From positions 1 through 64,000 of the forward strand of contig DGUP01000058.1 of assembly GCA_002394685.1 (NCBI GenBank): DNA of 64,000 nucleotides, written 5' to 3'. The position numbers and the translations under genes are program-made. This document shows, one piece after another, positions 24,087 through 34,000 of this stretch (position 1 is its first letter; every line of letters starts with the position of its first letter). This DNA comes from Treponema sp. UBA4307 (GTDB lineage Bacteria > Spirochaetota > Spirochaetia > Treponematales > Treponemataceae). The notes beneath the pieces are model-generated. The model was not told where the DNA came from. It saw only the letters and a program-made list of their open reading frames with translations, and ran no database searches.

Positions 24087-25251
24087 GATTGTCCCTGGTT
24101 TTTATATCATCAGAATCTGCTTCTTCGAATGTGTAATCTTCAGAGGATTTTTTTTTGCGTTTGAGAAAGTCTTCTGCTTTTTCTACCACAAGAGGTCCAA
24201 AATTTTTCATAAGATTCTGAACTTTGATGTTGTCACCATTTAATTGAGCCTTTGAAATTCCATATGAGATTGTGGATGCTGCTTCGCCCAGAGCGTAAGT
24301 AATGGAAGCGCCCACTGCTCCTGAAATCAAGCCTCCTACAAAAGTTCCTACTCCAGGAAGTGCTTTGAAAATTGAAGCAGCCAGTGAACGTCCGGCGCTG
24401 GTCAAAAGAGGTCCTAATATGCTGGAAGCACCCATTGTAGTAAGGCTTTGTTTGATTGAACCTAAATCGTAATAGAATAGAACTCTTGCCAGAAGGCTTA
24501 ATTCATTGGTAACTAAAAGAGGGGCATCTGACATTGGAATTGGTACAAATCCCACTGCAAAAGAAGTTCCTACATGCTGGGCAATTATTCCGTGTGCCTT
24601 TTTCCACTTTTCTTTCAGGTTGATTTTTTGAGTTTTAATAAAAGCGTCTCTCAGGCTTATAGGCAGCTGTTCAATGGACCATTCCACAAGTTCTTCAATG
24701 TGGTTGTATTTGCTGCTTTTTGTGCTGACTTCAAAGAGGGATTTTTGTGCCCATTCAGGAAGCATTGCTTTCATTGCAAGGGCCGTTTCATCATTTGAAA
24801 TGTCTGCCTTTGTAAAAAGGACTGCCACTGGTAAGCCGGCCTGGTGAAAAGTCTGGAGTGCAGAAAGATCGTAATCTGTAACACGGCTGCCGCTTTCTGC
24901 AATACAGTACCATATCATGTGGATTGAGTTTTCAGGATTGTTACTCTCTTTTGCCAGGGCGATAACGGTATTGAAAAATTCTTTATCAGCGGAATCTCCC
25001 AGTTCGTAACCTTTGCTGTCAAAAATCCTCACGGAAGAATGTTCGCTTTCGTAAACCTGGATGGTCTGGGTAACAGGTTTCCCGGTTCCAGTTTGAGCCA
25101 CTTCTTCCCCAAAGACCATATTGATAATGGAACTTTTTCCAGCTCCAGTGGCCCCTGCAATAAGAATATTCGGTTTCTTTATTTCTTTTTCAAGTCTTTC
25201 ATATTCCTGCTGGAATTTTTGACCTAAATCAATATTTTCTCTGCTGTCCAT
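24079..25251 (-). CDS. GTPase with DUF697-like membrane domain
   Basis: A 390-residue protein. G1 is GATGAGKSSIINMVFG near residue 32, G3 is FDSKGYELGD near 75 and G4 is TKAD near 146. After the G domain comes a DUF697-like region beginning GFVPIPMSDAPLLVTNELSL, followed by glycine- and alanine-rich hydrophobic helices (SILGPLLTSAGRSLAAS, GVGTFVGGLISGAVGAS). The C-terminus is basic then acidic. GGAGGAG precedes the ATG. The following gene encodes a second GTPase that overlaps it. Such pairs suggest a heteromeric membrane-remodelling or envelope-stress GTPase; this is inference. Confidence 0.82.
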   Translation of the reverse strand: MDSRENIDLGQKFQQEYERLEKEIKKPNILIAGATGAGKSSIINMVFGEEVAQTGTGKPVTQTIQVYESEHSSVRIFDSKGYELGDSADKEFFNTVIALAKESNNPENSIHMIWYCIAESGSRVTDYDLSALQTFHQAGLPVAVLFTKADISNDETALAMKAMLPEWAQKSLFEVSTKSSKYNHIEELVEWSIEQLPISLRDAFIKTQKINLKEKWKKAHGIIAQHVGTSFAVGFVPIPMSDAPLLVTNELSLLARVLFYYDLGSIKQSLTTMGASSILGPLLTSAGRSLAASIFKALPGVGTFVGGLISGAVGASITYALGEAASTISYGISKAQLNGDNIKVQNLMKNFGPLVVEKAEDFLKRKKKSSEDYTFEEADSDDIKTRDNHD

Positions 25252-25310
25252 CCGGAAAACTCCTCCTGTTATAATTTAAGATAGAATTCTCTAATGGGCA
25301 AATTAATTAT

Positions 25311-26660
25311 TCAGGAAATGGTTACATTGTGGAGCCATTTTCCACTTTTAAGCCGGATAAGGCCCATTGTGGATTTGAAGATGTGTTCTGACTGAACGCA
25401 AAGGTAAACGGCCCAGTAAGGCAGCTTCCATACTGTAACTGCAATAAAGCCCAGTGGAAGGGAAATAAGCCACATAAATCCAATATCAATGATCATTCCT
25501 ACAATAGTGTCGCCTCCACTGCGGCAGACACCTACAACTATTATCATATTAATTGACCAGAGAGGATAAAGAAGGGCAGCCATATAGAGCATAACTTTTG
25601 CCATATGGAGAACTTCCGGCTCAACTTTAAAGAGATATTTCAGCAGGAAGGAAAGTGGAATAAGAAGTAAGCCCAGTACTGCCCCTGCCAGAATCATAAA
25701 TTTTGTAAGCTGATTTGCCAGTTTCCGGGCTTCTGTTTCCTCGCCTTCCCCAATCTTTTTTCCGATTAAAATAGCGGCGGCATTTCCACAGCCTATAAAG
25801 AATGTCCATACAAGATTTGAAATTGTAGAAGTGATATTTGATGCTGCAACCATGCTTGTTCCTGCATGTCCGTAGATTGCCTGCTGAAGGGAAGCTCCTG
25901 TTCCCCAGAGACTTTCGTTTACTAAAACAGGAAGGGCAATAACAATGTAGTGCCAGAGAAAGCCTTTTTGTGGTTTAAAGTAGCGGGAGGGAGTTGAAGC
26001 AATTTCAAATTTCTTTCCATATACAACAATTATGATGATTAAAAATTCTACCGCTCTGGCAATGTCTGTTGCAATTGCAGCACCAACAATCCCCATTGGT
26101 TCAAAAATAACTTTTCCCTGAAAATTCAATCCAAAAATAAAAAAGTAATTGAGAATGGCGTTAAGTAAAACTGAAATACCGGTTGCAATCATTGGAAGAA
26201 AAACATGCTCCGTGCTGCGTGCCGCCATTGAGAATGCGAATCCTGCTCCAAAGAAAATATATCCCGGGGCAACATAACGGAGGTATTCAGCTCCTTTTGA
26301 AATAACCAGTGCATCTTTTGAATAAATTTTCATGCAGAATTCTGGAGCAAAAAAAGCTGCGCAAAAAAACAAAATTGAAACTACCAGGGAGCCTGTAATT
26401 GTAATTCCCATAGTGCGGTGAATTCCCTCTAAATCCCGTTTACCCCAGTATTGAGAAATAAAGACAGATCCTCCTGAAACAATTCCAAACATCACAATGT
26501 TCATGACAAAGAAAATCTGGTTTCCTAAACCAACAGCCGCAATATCTGTTGAGCCCAGCTGACCAACCATTACGTTGTCGATCATATTTACAAAAGAGGA
26601 AAGAAAATTCTGCACTATAATTGGAAGTGCAATCTTAAAAAGTGATGCTAAAAATGTCAT
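25311..26660 (-). CDS. MATE-family efflux transporter
   Basis: A 449-residue protein with twelve hydrophobic segments in two related halves. The first helix reads FKIALPIIVQNFLSSFVNMIDNVMVGQLG, cut by the typical MATE P-x-x-x-x-N pattern, and the second half repeats IALPVLVNESLWGTG. It should export cationic drugs or dyes in exchange for Na+ or H+. The ATG at 26660 is chosen since it fits the helix boundary; a TTG at 26687 would add nine residues. There is no ribosome site, and TATAAT (26672-26667) is 6 bases before the ATG, so the mRNA is probably leaderless. It is divergent from glf. Confidence 0.9.
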   Translation of the reverse strand: MTFLASLFKIALPIIVQNFLSSFVNMIDNVMVGQLGSTDIAAVGLGNQIFFVMNIVMFGIVSGGSVFISQYWGKRDLEGIHRTMGITITGSLVVSILFFCAAFFAPEFCMKIYSKDALVISKGAEYLRYVAPGYIFFGAGFAFSMAARSTEHVFLPMIATGISVLLNAILNYFFIFGLNFQGKVIFEPMGIVGAAIATDIARAVEFLIIIIVVYGKKFEIASTPSRYFKPQKGFLWHYIVIALPVLVNESLWGTGASLQQAIYGHAGTSMVAASNITSTISNLVWTFFIGCGNAAAILIGKKIGEGEETEARKLANQLTKFMILAGAVLGLLLIPLSFLLKYLFKVEPEVLHMAKVMLYMAALLYPLWSINMIIVVGVCRSGGDTIVGMIIDIGFMWLISLPLGFIAVTVWKLPYWAVYLCVQSEHIFKSTMGLIRLKSGKWLHNVTIS

Positions 26661-26723
26661 GGGAGAATTATACAAATTTTTTATCAAATTGAAATACTAG
26701 TATTTTGGGGGTATACTATAGAA
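26661..26723. promoter_or_regulatory. Divergent promoters of the MATE and glf genes, both leaderless-type
   Basis: For glf, TTGAAA (26689-26694), 17 bases and TATACT (26712-26717) end 6 bases before the ATG at 26724. For the MATE gene, TATAAT (26672-26667 on the minus strand) ends 6 bases before the ATG at 26660, with a poor -35. Neither start has a Shine-Dalgarno sequence. The promoters face each other within 63 bases. Confidence 0.6.
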
Positions 26724-27836
26724 ATGAAGAAATATGATTATTTAATTGTCGGCTCAGGTCTTTATGGAGCCGTTTACGCTTATCTTGCAAATAAAGCTGG
26801 AAAAAAATGTCTTGTAATTGATAAAAGACCTCAGTTAGGTGGAAATATTTATTGTGAGGATTGTGATGGAATTCATGTTCACAAGTACGGGGCTCATATC
26901 TTTCACACCAGCAATAAAGAAGTGTGGGATTTTGTAAATTCCTTTGTTCCTTTTAACAGATATACAAATAGTCCTGTAGCAAACTATAAGGGCAAACTTT
27001 ATAATCTTCCTTTCAATATGAATACTTTTTACCAGATGTGGGGCGTAACAACTCCAGAGCAGGCAAAAGCAAAAATTGAAGAACAAAAAAAAGCAAGCGG
27101 AATTAAAGAAGCAAAAAATCTTGAAGAGCAGGCAATTTCTCTTGTGGGTGAAGATATTTACAAAACTCTGGTAAAGGATTATACGGAAAAACAGTGGGGA
27201 AGAAAATGTACAGAACTTCCATCCTTTATAATCAAGAGACTCCCTGTGCGTTTTACTTTCGATAATAATTATTTTAATGACAGTTATCAGGGAATTCCAA
27301 TTGGAGGATATAATAAACTGATTGAAGGTCTCCTTGCAGGAATTGATACTCAGGTCAATGTAGATTTTTTTGAAGACCGGGAAAAATGGCAGAACCTTGC
27401 AGATAAAATTGTCTTTACCGGAAAAATTGATGAATTTTACAATTATAAATTCGGTAAGCTGGAATACAGAACTGTTCGCTTTGAAACAGAAGTTTTAAAT
27501 GTTCAGAATTATCAGGGAAATGCAGTTGTAAATTATACAAGTCACGATGAGCCATATACAAGAATCATTGAACATAAGCATTTTGAAGTAGAAAATCCTG
27601 CTTATGAAAAAGAGAAGACTGTTATTTCCAAAGAATATTCAACAGAATGGACTGAAGGAATGGAACCTTTCTATCCTGTAAATAATGAAAAAAATGCTGC
27701 ACTCTACGGACGTTACAAAGAAGAAGCAGAGAAAGAAAAATCTGTAATTTTCGGAGGACGCCTTGCAGAATACAAATATTACGATATGGATGATGTAATC
27801 GCAAAAGTATTTGAGGACTGGAAAAGGTCTGTGTGA
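26724..27836 (+). CDS. glf: UDP-galactopyranose mutase
   Basis: A 370-residue flavoenzyme that converts UDP-galactopyranose to UDP-galactofuranose for surface glycans. The FAD-binding Rossmann start is YLIVGSGLYGAVYAYLANKAG, followed by LGGNIYCED, HKYGAHIFHT, the substrate loop IPIGGYNKLIEGLL, EYSTEWTEGMEPFYPVNN and FGGRLAEYKYYDMDDVI near the end. It is full length. The recC start follows one base after its stop, which places a cell-surface sugar gene at the head of a DNA-repair operon. There are no glycosyltransferase genes next to it. The identification is secure. Confidence 0.96.
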   Translation: MKKYDYLIVGSGLYGAVYAYLANKAGKKCLVIDKRPQLGGNIYCEDCDGIHVHKYGAHIFHTSNKEVWDFVNSFVPFNRYTNSPVANYKGKLYNLPFNMNTFYQMWGVTTPEQAKAKIEEQKKASGIKEAKNLEEQAISLVGEDIYKTLVKDYTEKQWGRKCTELPSFIIKRLPVRFTFDNNYFNDSYQGIPIGGYNKLIEGLLAGIDTQVNVDFFEDREKWQNLADKIVFTGKIDEFYNYKFGKLEYRTVRFETEVLNVQNYQGNAVVNYTSHDEPYTRIIEHKHFEVENPAYEKEKTVISKEYSTEWTEGMEPFYPVNNEKNAALYGRYKEEAEKEKSVIFGGRLAEYKYYDMDDVIAKVFEDWKRSV

Positions 27837-27837
27837 A

Positions 27838-30800
27838 ATGAATAAAGTAATTGCCTGCCCAAATCTTGATCAGCTTGCAGAGGATATGATTGAAAAAATC
27901 CTTGCCTGCTGGAAAAATCCATTTAAGTCTCCAAGAGTTATTCTTTCAGATTCAAAAATGGAACAGTGGTTTAAGCTTAAGTGGATTAAAAGTCAAAAAA
28001 CAAATGTGCTGATGAATTTAAAATTCGAAAGGCTCGATTCTTTTCTCTTTAATCTGCTTAAAGTTTCCGGAGATGATTTTTGTCTTTTAAACAGACAGCT
28101 GCTCCGGGATTTGATTATGCAAAAACTGTTTTCAAAAGTTGACGGGCAATTCTATTACAAAAGTCTTGGAAATGGTGAAGTTGATTCCTATATTTCAGAT
28201 GCTTCGTATCCTTCAGGAGTGAATCCAATCCGCCTTTACGATTTTTCTTCAAAAATGGCAGGGCTTTTTCTTGAGTATGAAAGTTCAAGGAATAAGGATT
28301 TTCTTAAAGGCAAGGGCTGGCAGGAGAAACTTTACAATGATATTTTCAGTGAAAAGATTATTCTTGATGGAAAAACTTATTTGACCCTTCCTCAGCTTTA
28401 TAATCAAAAAGAAGCTGATGCAGATTTTAAACTGGAAAGTCCGATTTTTGTTTTTGGATTTTCAGGAATGGGAAGTTTTTACAGACAGGCATTGAAACGG
28501 TGTGGACAGGAAAATGAACTTTATGTTTACATTCAGGCTTTTGGTTCGGAAATGAGCACCGTGAATGAAATTTCAAAAGAGTTGTCCTGGTCTGGAAATG
28601 AGAACCTTGAACTGTGGAAAGAAAACAGTCAGTTTCAGTTTATTACTCCTGCTTATTCTGATGATTCCCTGCTGCAAAAAATACAAAAGGAAATTGGGGA
28701 AAATAAATCCTTTGCAGAAAAAGAATTTTCTGATGATGATTCATTTACGTTAACTGCTGCCCCAAATGAAATCCGCGAAGTGGAAGTTCTTCATTCCAGA
28801 ATATGCCGGCTCCTAAAAGAAGATGATGCGGGACTGGGACAGATTTTAGTTCTTGCTCCTGACATGCAGAAATACTCTGTTGCCGTTTCCCAGATTGTTG
28901 ATCAGCTTGATGAAGGTAGTAAAGATTTCCCAGTGCTTCCTTATACAATTGCAGATTCTTCATCGAAAGATTCTCTTGTTGCGGAAGCTTTAAAAATTCT
29001 ATCTTCAATCCTGGAAAAAAATTATTTATGTCGCAGTGATTTAATTTCTTTAATCCGAAATACTGTTGTGCAGAAAAGCAGAGACTATTCGGAATCGGAA
29101 GTTTCTGTCTGGATTGACTGGATTGCAAATTTAAATGTTTATCGTGACAGAGTTTCCGGTCAGGAAATTATTCAGGACTGGGAAAAGGCAAAAAGGCGTC
29201 TTCTTCTTTCAAGGCTTACTGATAAAAAAGTTTTGTTCGGGGATAAAGAATATCTTCCTTTTTCCACTCTGGAATCTGAAAACGATATGGTTTTATTTAA
29301 ATTTGTTCAGCTGATTGATGAACTGGAAGAATGGGAAAAATATTCTAAGAGCGAACTTTCAAAAAATGAAATCGAAAAGATACAGTTGATTCTTGATAAT
29401 TTTCTTCTTATGCAGGGAAGTATTCCTGAAAGACTTGCAGGAGAAGACTACATTTACAGAAGAGTTTCTGAAGAATTAAATCTCTATAAAGAACTGCTTA
29501 AAGATGATGAAGTTGTTCCGGGAAAGTGTTTTTTCTTTGCCTTACTTGAAGCTGGAGAAAATACAAAGTTAAGCAAAGGTTCTTTGTTCACCCATGGAGT
29601 CACTTTTGCAAATTTAATGCCTAACAGAATTTTGTCTGCGGATTATATTTTTATTCTTGGAATGGATTCTAAGAGTTTTCCTGGTCAGACTCTGGAGGAT
29701 ATTCTGGATTTGCGCAGGCTGGAAGTTTTACCTGGTGACAGTTCTCTTCCTGAAAAAAATAAAGACGCTTTTTTGTGTCAAATAATGTCCGCCGGTAAAG
29801 GATTGTATATTTCCTACGTAAATAAAGATTTGAAAAAGGATCAGGAATTCTATCTTTCTTCAACAGTTAATACATTTGTAAGGTCTGTTAAACTGCAGCC
29901 TGTTGTTGATAAAGAAAAAATCATTTCAATCGATGAAAAAAGAAGCTGGAAGGAACTCTTTACTCCAAGAGAATTCAGAAATAAAGAAAACTTTGATTAT
30001 TTAAATGACAGCAGCAGAAAGCAGGAACAAAATAAACGCCTTAAAACAGAAGATCAGGCTGTTCAGAGTTTACCGGACCGTCTTTCTTTGAGCAAAATTA
30101 CAAAATATCTGGAAGATCCGTTTAAGTTCAATGTAGAAAATGTTTTCGATGGTGAAGAAGATAATTCTGATGAAGAAATAATTGAATTCGAACCATTGTC
30201 GTTTGATAATCGTAATTCCAGAATTTTCCAGAAAGAATATGTAGCTTCCCTGGTTAAAGATGACTGGGACCAGGACAATTTTAAGAGCAGTCTTGTTTTG
30301 AAAAATCAATTACCTGACGGTTTCTTTGGAGAATATACAATTTCAGAATTAGAAAAAAAAGGAATGGCTGCAATTGTAAATCTTGTTAGATTATTGAAAG
30401 GAATTCAATTAAAACCAGAAGATGCTCTTGAATTCTTAAAAGAAAAAAAAATCAATTTTGATTTCAATTCAGAGCTTGCCCTTAAGTCTGGGGAAAAAGA
30501 ATGGACTCTAAATGGAAAAACAAGATGGTGGATGCTTGAAGGAAATACTCTTTATGTAATGGATATAAAGTCTGGAACAAGTTTTTTATCAACTTATGTT
30601 ACATCCCTTGCAGTTTTGGCTCAGCAGGAAGAAAAAGATTACAGTGTAATTCTTATTATGGCCACTGAAGATAATAAAGATGACTTGTCCTTTTCATTAT
30701 CCCCAGCAAGAGCAAAATCCATTCTGGAAGAAATTTATAATTCAATCTTTGTAGAAAAATTTACTGAATGTGTTCCAGAACAATTAATTAAAGAAAGTGA

Positions 30801-31029
30801 AAAAAATATTGCAAATTATAAAGACGGCAAGAATAAAGAACTTCCTAGTCTTGAATGGTTGAAAGAAAAACTTGAAAATTCTTCAGGTTTTGGAAGCGGT
30901 CCCTGGAAATATTTTACAAGAAAAAATCTTTTTAACATTTACGAAGATTTAAATTATACAGAAAAAAACTTTTTGGAACGATGGAATCAAAATGTAGCCC
31001 ACCAGAAAAATTTGATTCTTTACTTGTGA
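27838..31029 (+). CDS. recC: Exodeoxyribonuclease V gamma subunit (RecC)
   Basis: A 1063-residue protein. The N-terminus (ACPNLDQLAEDMIEKIL, then SDSKMEQWFKLKW) matches the RecC start, followed by degenerate helicase folds without a Walker A loop (LVLAPDMQKYSVAVSQIVDQL, FANLMPNRILSADYIFILGMD, and SFPGQTLEDILDLRRLE). A C-terminal nuclease-like fold has WMLEGNTLYVMDIKSG. RecC lacks ATPase and nuclease activity but splits the strands and reads Chi. The start is at 27838, directly after the glf stop; recB follows by 13 bases. It is somewhat shorter than the E. coli subunit. Assignment rests on motif order and on the recB and recD neighbours. Confidence 0.9.
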   Translation: MNKVIACPNLDQLAEDMIEKILACWKNPFKSPRVILSDSKMEQWFKLKWIKSQKTNVLMNLKFERLDSFLFNLLKVSGDDFCLLNRQLLRDLIMQKLFSKVDGQFYYKSLGNGEVDSYISDASYPSGVNPIRLYDFSSKMAGLFLEYESSRNKDFLKGKGWQEKLYNDIFSEKIILDGKTYLTLPQLYNQKEADADFKLESPIFVFGFSGMGSFYRQALKRCGQENELYVYIQAFGSEMSTVNEISKELSWSGNENLELWKENSQFQFITPAYSDDSLLQKIQKEIGENKSFAEKEFSDDDSFTLTAAPNEIREVEVLHSRICRLLKEDDAGLGQILVLAPDMQKYSVAVSQIVDQLDEGSKDFPVLPYTIADSSSKDSLVAEALKILSSILEKNYLCRSDLISLIRNTVVQKSRDYSESEVSVWIDWIANLNVYRDRVSGQEIIQDWEKAKRRLLLSRLTDKKVLFGDKEYLPFSTLESENDMVLFKFVQLIDELEEWEKYSKSELSKNEIEKIQLILDNFLLMQGSIPERLAGEDYIYRRVSEELNLYKELLKDDEVVPGKCFFFALLEAGENTKLSKGSLFTHGVTFANLMPNRILSADYIFILGMDSKSFPGQTLEDILDLRRLEVLPGDSSLPEKNKDAFLCQIMSAGKGLYISYVNKDLKKDQEFYLSSTVNTFVRSVKLQPVVDKEKIISIDEKRSWKELFTPREFRNKENFDYLNDSSRKQEQNKRLKTEDQAVQSLPDRLSLSKITKYLEDPFKFNVENVFDGEEDNSDEEIIEFEPLSFDNRNSRIFQKEYVASLVKDDWDQDNFKSSLVLKNQLPDGFFGEYTISELEKKGMAAIVNLVRLLKGIQLKPEDALEFLKEKKINFDFNSELALKSGEKEWTLNGKTRWWMLEGNTLYVMDIKSGTSFLSTYVTSLAVLAQQEEKDYSVILIMATEDNKDDLSFSLSPARAKSILEEIYNSIFVEKFTECVPEQLIKESEKNIANYKDGKNKELPSLEWLKEKLENSSGFGSGPWKYFTRKNLFNIYEDLNYTEKNFLERWNQNVAHQKNLILYL

Positions 31030-31042
31030 GAGGAATTAGGTA

Positions 31043-34000
31043 ATGGAAGAAAGTAAAATATTTAATATAGATGATTTCAATCCTTCTGAAAGTATGTTCA
31101 TTGAAGCTTCAGCCGGAACAGGAAAAACTTATACCATTACAGAAATTGTAAATAAAATTGTAAAAACTGGAAAAGCTGAACTGGAAGAAATTTTAATTGT
31201 AACTTATACCGATAAGGCTACCGGGGAATTAAGAAGTAGAATCAGATCAAGACTGGAAGAAAATAAAATTAAGGCTGATGTAGATAAGGCTGCTATTTTT
31301 ACAATTCATTCTTTCTGTCAAAACACTTTGTCAGAATTTGCTTTTCTTGCAAAACAACCAATGAATCTTTCCCTGATTGATGAAAGTGAAATCGATACTT
31401 TTATTGATAAATGGATTAGGGATGAACTGGTTAATGATCAAATGTTTCTTGATTTTTATACTGGTGCTAAATGTGTTGATCAATTAAAGAAAGATTTATC
31501 CGCTGCCGTAAAAAATTACTATCTGGATTTCAACGGAAATGAAAATAAAAATATTGTTTCCATGAAGGAAGTTGATTATCCAGAATTTCGCGGTCAAAAA
31601 CTCACCTGGAATCAAATGATAAAATGCAGGAACGCAAAATCTTTTAATGATTTAGAAGAAGTTTTTCCTGCTTTTTCAATGGCATTAAAGATTCTGAAAG
31701 CAAATCCTGATGAAAAAATAAATTCTCGAACAACCGCTCAAAAAATATTAGATAAAATTCATGAAAATGAATCTAAAAATGTTATTGAAATATATAGTGG
31801 GAACAATACCCCCGTAGAAAATCCTGTAACCGAGGCAGAAAAAGCTTTTCTCTATATTTCTGAATTGAGAAACTTTTTAAAAGATTTAATAAGCGATAAA
31901 ATTCCAGGTGTTTTTTACAGTCATATTTTAAGACAACTTTACCTTGAATGGCAGAAAGAAAAAGCTTCATTAAAATCTCAATCCTATGACGATATGCTGC
32001 GGAATGTGGTTGAAGCTCTTCGTGATGAAAAATCTGCACTTAAACAAGCCCTTAAGAAAAAATACAAATATGCTGTTATTGATGAATTTCAGGATACAAA
32101 TCAAAGACAGTGGGATATTTTTAAAAGTATCTTTCTGGAGGATAAAGATCATTCTATTTTTGTTGTTGGTGATCCAAAGCAGTCCATTTATTCTTTCCAG
32201 GGTGCAGACCTTAATGTTTACAATAAGGCTGTGGAAGAAATAAAGCAGGCAGGTGGAAACGGAACACGTCTCCCTGTAAATTATCGTTCCTCTCCTTCAA
32301 TGATAAAAGCATGCAATAAGATATTTTCCAGTGAAAGTACTTTTTTTCAGGACCAGAGTTTTGAATTTAAACCGTCACTGGAAAACGATTTTATAAAAGA
32401 AAGCCTTTATATGGGGAAGGTTCTCCCTCCTGTCTGGATAACGGAAGAAAATACTGATAAAAATACTTTTGCCAGAATTATTGTAAAAACAATTATTGAC
32501 TGCTGTACTTTTACAGATGAAAATAAAACCCGGCTTCAGGTCTATGACAAAAAAAAGAAAGCTTATAGAAATGTTTCTTTTTGTGACTTTGCAATTCTTT
32601 CAAGAACTTCAACTGAAATGCCTGCTGTTGAAAGAGAAATGCAGAAAGTGGGCCTGCCTTTTAATCGATATAAAGATACTGCCTTATTTACCGGCACAGA
32701 ATGTTACCAGTGGATTTGTCTTTTTAAAGCAATTGTGGCCCCGGATTTTAACGGCCGCAATCGTTCCATTCTCAGCGAGGCTCTTTTCACACTTTTCTTC
32801 AATATTGATATCAGCGAAACTGAAAAAGAAAAATATGATGATCCTGTCTGCGATGAAAGGCAGAAAATAATTTCATGGCAGCTTCTTTCCAGAAAAAGGG
32901 AATGGGCAAAATTGATGGAAACAATTTTCAAGGACACTGAAATTGAAAAGCGTCTTTCTAATCTTGATATGCTTCAGACTCTTTCAAAATTCAGGCAGCT
33001 GGCAAATTATTCAGTGGACTATCTTTACAGCAGGGCCTGTTCTCTTGATTCTCTCATAAAACATCTGACCCGTCTCTATAATAAAACTGAGAGCAATGAT
33101 ACAGAAGGACTTGTTGCGAAAGGTTCAGATTTTAACTGTGTCCAGTTGATGACTATTCATGCATCAAAAGGACTTGAGTTTCCTGTTGTAATTGTTTTTT
33201 CTGGAATTAAGGGGGCAAATAATAAACTTCCCCAATCCTATTTCTATCATGAGAATAAGGAAGCATTTCTGGGCTTTACAAGTGAGGAAAAAAGTAAAAG
33301 GTTATTTGAAGAGTCTCTTGAACGGCAAAGATTGTATTATGTAGCTTATACCCGGGCAAAATCTGTTTTAATTCTTGGACTGCTTAATGAAATGACCAGC
33401 AGTAAAAATAAAACTTTTTATCAAAATATATATGAACCCTTGTTAAACTTTTCAAAAATTCACAAAGACAGCTGCAGGATTTTAAAAGACAGTCCTGGTA
33501 ACTGGAGCGAAAAAGTTAAAGAGATTCTTGAAATGTATGAAGAAGATAATGCTGATATAAAAGATGATTTTAGCCGCAGTCAGCAGGAAGAAATTAACAG
33601 GGAGCTTGCTGGAAAAATTCCGGAAAAAAGAATTCTCAAACATTCATATTCATCATTATCCCATGGAATTCTTGAAGAAAGTATTGATATAACTGGTGAA
33701 GAAAGTGAAAGGCTTGATAAAGACCAGACTGTGGAAACTGAAAAAAGTCTTTTCGCTTTTGATATTAATTCAAAACAGATTCCTGCAGAATATAAAGAAG
33801 AGGCTGATTCTGTGTTTGAGAATTTTCCACGGGGAACAAAACTTGGTTCTGCCATTCATGAAGTTTTCGAAAAAACTGATTTTACTGCAATAGGAAACTT
33901 ACCTGATGAAAAATCTGCTGATGAAGACAAGGAACTTTCTTCTTTAATCAGACAGTCTTTTGAAAAACAGGCCCTGCACATTGATATGGAAGATTCCAGG

